Shown in pieces: positions 4,104-5,043 of a DNA stretch of 5,043 bases. The position numbers were made by a program, and so were the translations under genes. Position 1 is the first letter of the stretch. Each line of letters opens with the position of its first letter. Under the pieces are notes generated by a model. The model was not told the DNA's origin. It ran no database searches and saw only the letters and a list, made by a program, of their open reading frames with translations. Source of the stretch: Bacteroidales bacterium (lineage in GTDB: Bacteria; Bacteroidota; Bacteroidia; Bacteroidales; UBA12077); NCBI GenBank assembly GCA_030156305.1, contig JASGMZ010000229.1, forward strand, positions 1 to 5,043, read 5' to 3'.

Positions 4104-4949
4104 TTACCACTGTTCAACATTAGGCACACCTTTCCACGCCCAATTACTAATTCCTGATAATGGAGCTTTGCATTTATATTTGCTACCTTTGAACTTAATC
4201 GGTCTGGAGTTAGGACTGGTTGATTCTAATACATATGTAACGCCATCATCATCAATAAATCCAACAAAGGCATGACCAGCTGTGCCATAAAACCCAGTAA
4301 GCATGAACACTCTATCTGCAGGAACACCAATTATATTACAAGTTGCAACGGTCATAATACTAAAATCTTCACAGTCCATTTTCTTATCAGCCCACATTTG
4401 TGGTATTGTCTTCCAGTGCTCGTGGAATACACCACTATAGTTCTTATCGTGTTGGTATTTGAACATAAACTCTTCGTGAATGATATCTTTTGCGAATATG
4501 ACCTTGTCTCTAATAGTTTTTGGTTTCTTTTGCTTGTATAGTCTAATCACATTAGAATAATACTCGTCATTCCAGAACCTGAAATATTTAGAGATTGTAA
4601 TATATGTATAATTAGTCTCAAGCTTATTGGTTGCATCATTATAGAATGTGTTCGCATTAGTTCCAGTATATGGCACTTTTGTAAAATCTACAGGCAACTC
4701 TGGAGTATCCTCGTCAGCTAATGAGTTTTTCAATAAATCATATTCTAATTGTAAGCGATCTAAATTTTCTAAATACTTGTTTTTCAACTTTTGCTCTGTT
4801 TCCAGCTGTTTCTCTAATTGACTATATTTATTTAACTCATCATTATATAATCCCTCTAATTCTTTAATCCTATCCAAATATGGCTGGTCGTTGCTTGTTA
4901 CAATATTGTTGTACTGTGCCTTGAACCATTGGATTATGTTGAATTTCAT
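4104..4949 (-). CDS. Coiled-coil protein with transglutaminase-like cysteine peptidase domain (281 aa)
   Basis: Two-part protein. Residues about 22-78 are a charged heptad-like coiled coil (for example YSQLEKQLETEQKLKNKYLE). Residues about 145-260 form a transglutaminase-like papain-fold domain: WKTIPQMWADKKMDCEDF places the likely nucleophile at Cys 193, GHAFVGFI gives His 226, and YVLEST offers Glu 242 where relatives usually have Asp. This DCEDF subtype is known from phages and bacteria as a transglutaminase-like cysteine peptidase. Possible roles are virion protein processing or cross-linking, or attack on the host envelope; methanogen-virus pseudomurein endoisopeptidases share the fold, but no pseudomurein-binding repeat is seen. 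There is no signal peptide or membrane span. GTGA lies 6 bases before ATG 4949. It follows the partial gene at the right edge by 18 bp, so they are probably cotranscribed. Domain call is confident; role is not. Confidence 0.8.
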   Translation of the reverse strand: MKFNIIQWFKAQYNNIVTSNDQPYLDRIKELEGLYNDELNKYSQLEKQLETEQKLKNKYLENLDRLQLEYDLLKNSLADEDTPELPVDFTKVPYTGTNANTFYNDATNKLETNYTYITISKYFRFWNDEYYSNVIRLYKQKKPKTIRDKVIFAKDIIHEEFMFKYQHDKNYSGVFHEHWKTIPQMWADKKMDCEDFSIMTVATCNIIGVPADRVFMLTGFYGTAGHAFVGFIDDDGVTYVLESTSPNSRPIKFKGSKYKCKAPLSGISNWAWKGVPNVEQW

Positions 4950-4967
4950 TTTATTTCACATTCTTAA

Positions 4968-5043
4968 TTATGCAGTTGTTGTGTTTGCTATAATTGCTTT
5001 TATATTCACATTTTTAACTGTTGCTTCCATGCCTGTTGCATAA
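4968..5043 (-). CDS. C-terminal fragment of an unidentified gene, cut by window edge
   Basis: An open minus-strand frame enters from the right edge and ends at TAA (4968-4970), giving 24 residues that finish MEATVKNVNIKAIIANTTTA. The Ala/Thr/Asn-rich, uncharged end is like C-termini of viral structural proteins but too short to identify. Support for coding is indirect: the frame is open to the edge, no promoter box is visible in the 18-bp gap, and the stop is closely followed by the transglutaminase-like gene in the same direction. Confidence 0.5.
   Translation of the reverse strand, partial: YATGMEATVKNVNIKAIIANTTTA

Noticed and set aside
4272..4541. 89-aa plus-strand frame
   Set aside because: Antisense to the transglutaminase-like catalytic domain; no ribosome binding site.

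Overview
The window reads as part of an AT-rich archaeal virus or virus-derived element (provirus or plasmid). Three things point to Archaea. An MCM-type AAA+ replicative helicase opens the window. Several starts are preceded by GGTG/GAGGTG-type Shine-Dalgarno sequences. Recurrent TTTATAAA boxes sit where archaeal TATA elements are expected. The host lineage cannot be fixed from 5 kb. Low GC and a class III ribonucleotide reductase fragment suggest an anaerobe, perhaps a methanogen, but that is a guess. The viral assignment rests on the many tiny genes, a phage-type transglutaminase-like protein and the two-module convergent layout; no capsid or terminase gene is visible.

Left arm, plus strand (1-3411), a replication/early-type module. 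It starts inside an MCM-like helicase (5' end cut by the window edge). After a 50-bp gap with TATA-like boxes come a 67-aa winged-helix-like protein and a 156-aa unrecognised protein that may be an OB-fold ssDNA-binding protein. A T-rich hairpin follows, then a calcineurin-like metallophosphoesterase. The arm ends with three tiny genes: two adjacent proteins sharing the same N-terminal start (MIKIFGLRI..TK.D, nearly identical DNA) and a 52-aa membrane protein.

Junction (3412-3483). The two arms converge here. A long-loop inverted repeat with 9-bp perfect arms lies between the last plus-strand and last minus-strand stop codons and is the best candidate for a shared termination region.

Right arm, minus strand (5043 down to 3484). 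A C-terminal fragment of an unidentified gene enters from the right edge, followed 18 bp later by a 281-aa protein with an N-terminal coiled coil and a transglutaminase-like Cys/His/acidic domain. A 137-bp intergenic region then holds a large interrupted palindrome centred on TTTATAAA and two smaller inverted repeats. Below it is a tight three-gene cluster: an 86-aa phage-type protein, a 51-aa stand-alone match to the glycyl-radical C-terminus of anaerobic ribonucleotide reductase (NrdD), and a 22-aa single-span membrane peptide.

The most unusual items are the minimal NrdD glycyl-radical fragment, the palindrome with a TATA box in its spacer, the tandem genes with a shared 5' end, and the tiny membrane peptide. 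No tRNA, rRNA, CRISPR array, integrase or insertion sequence was seen.
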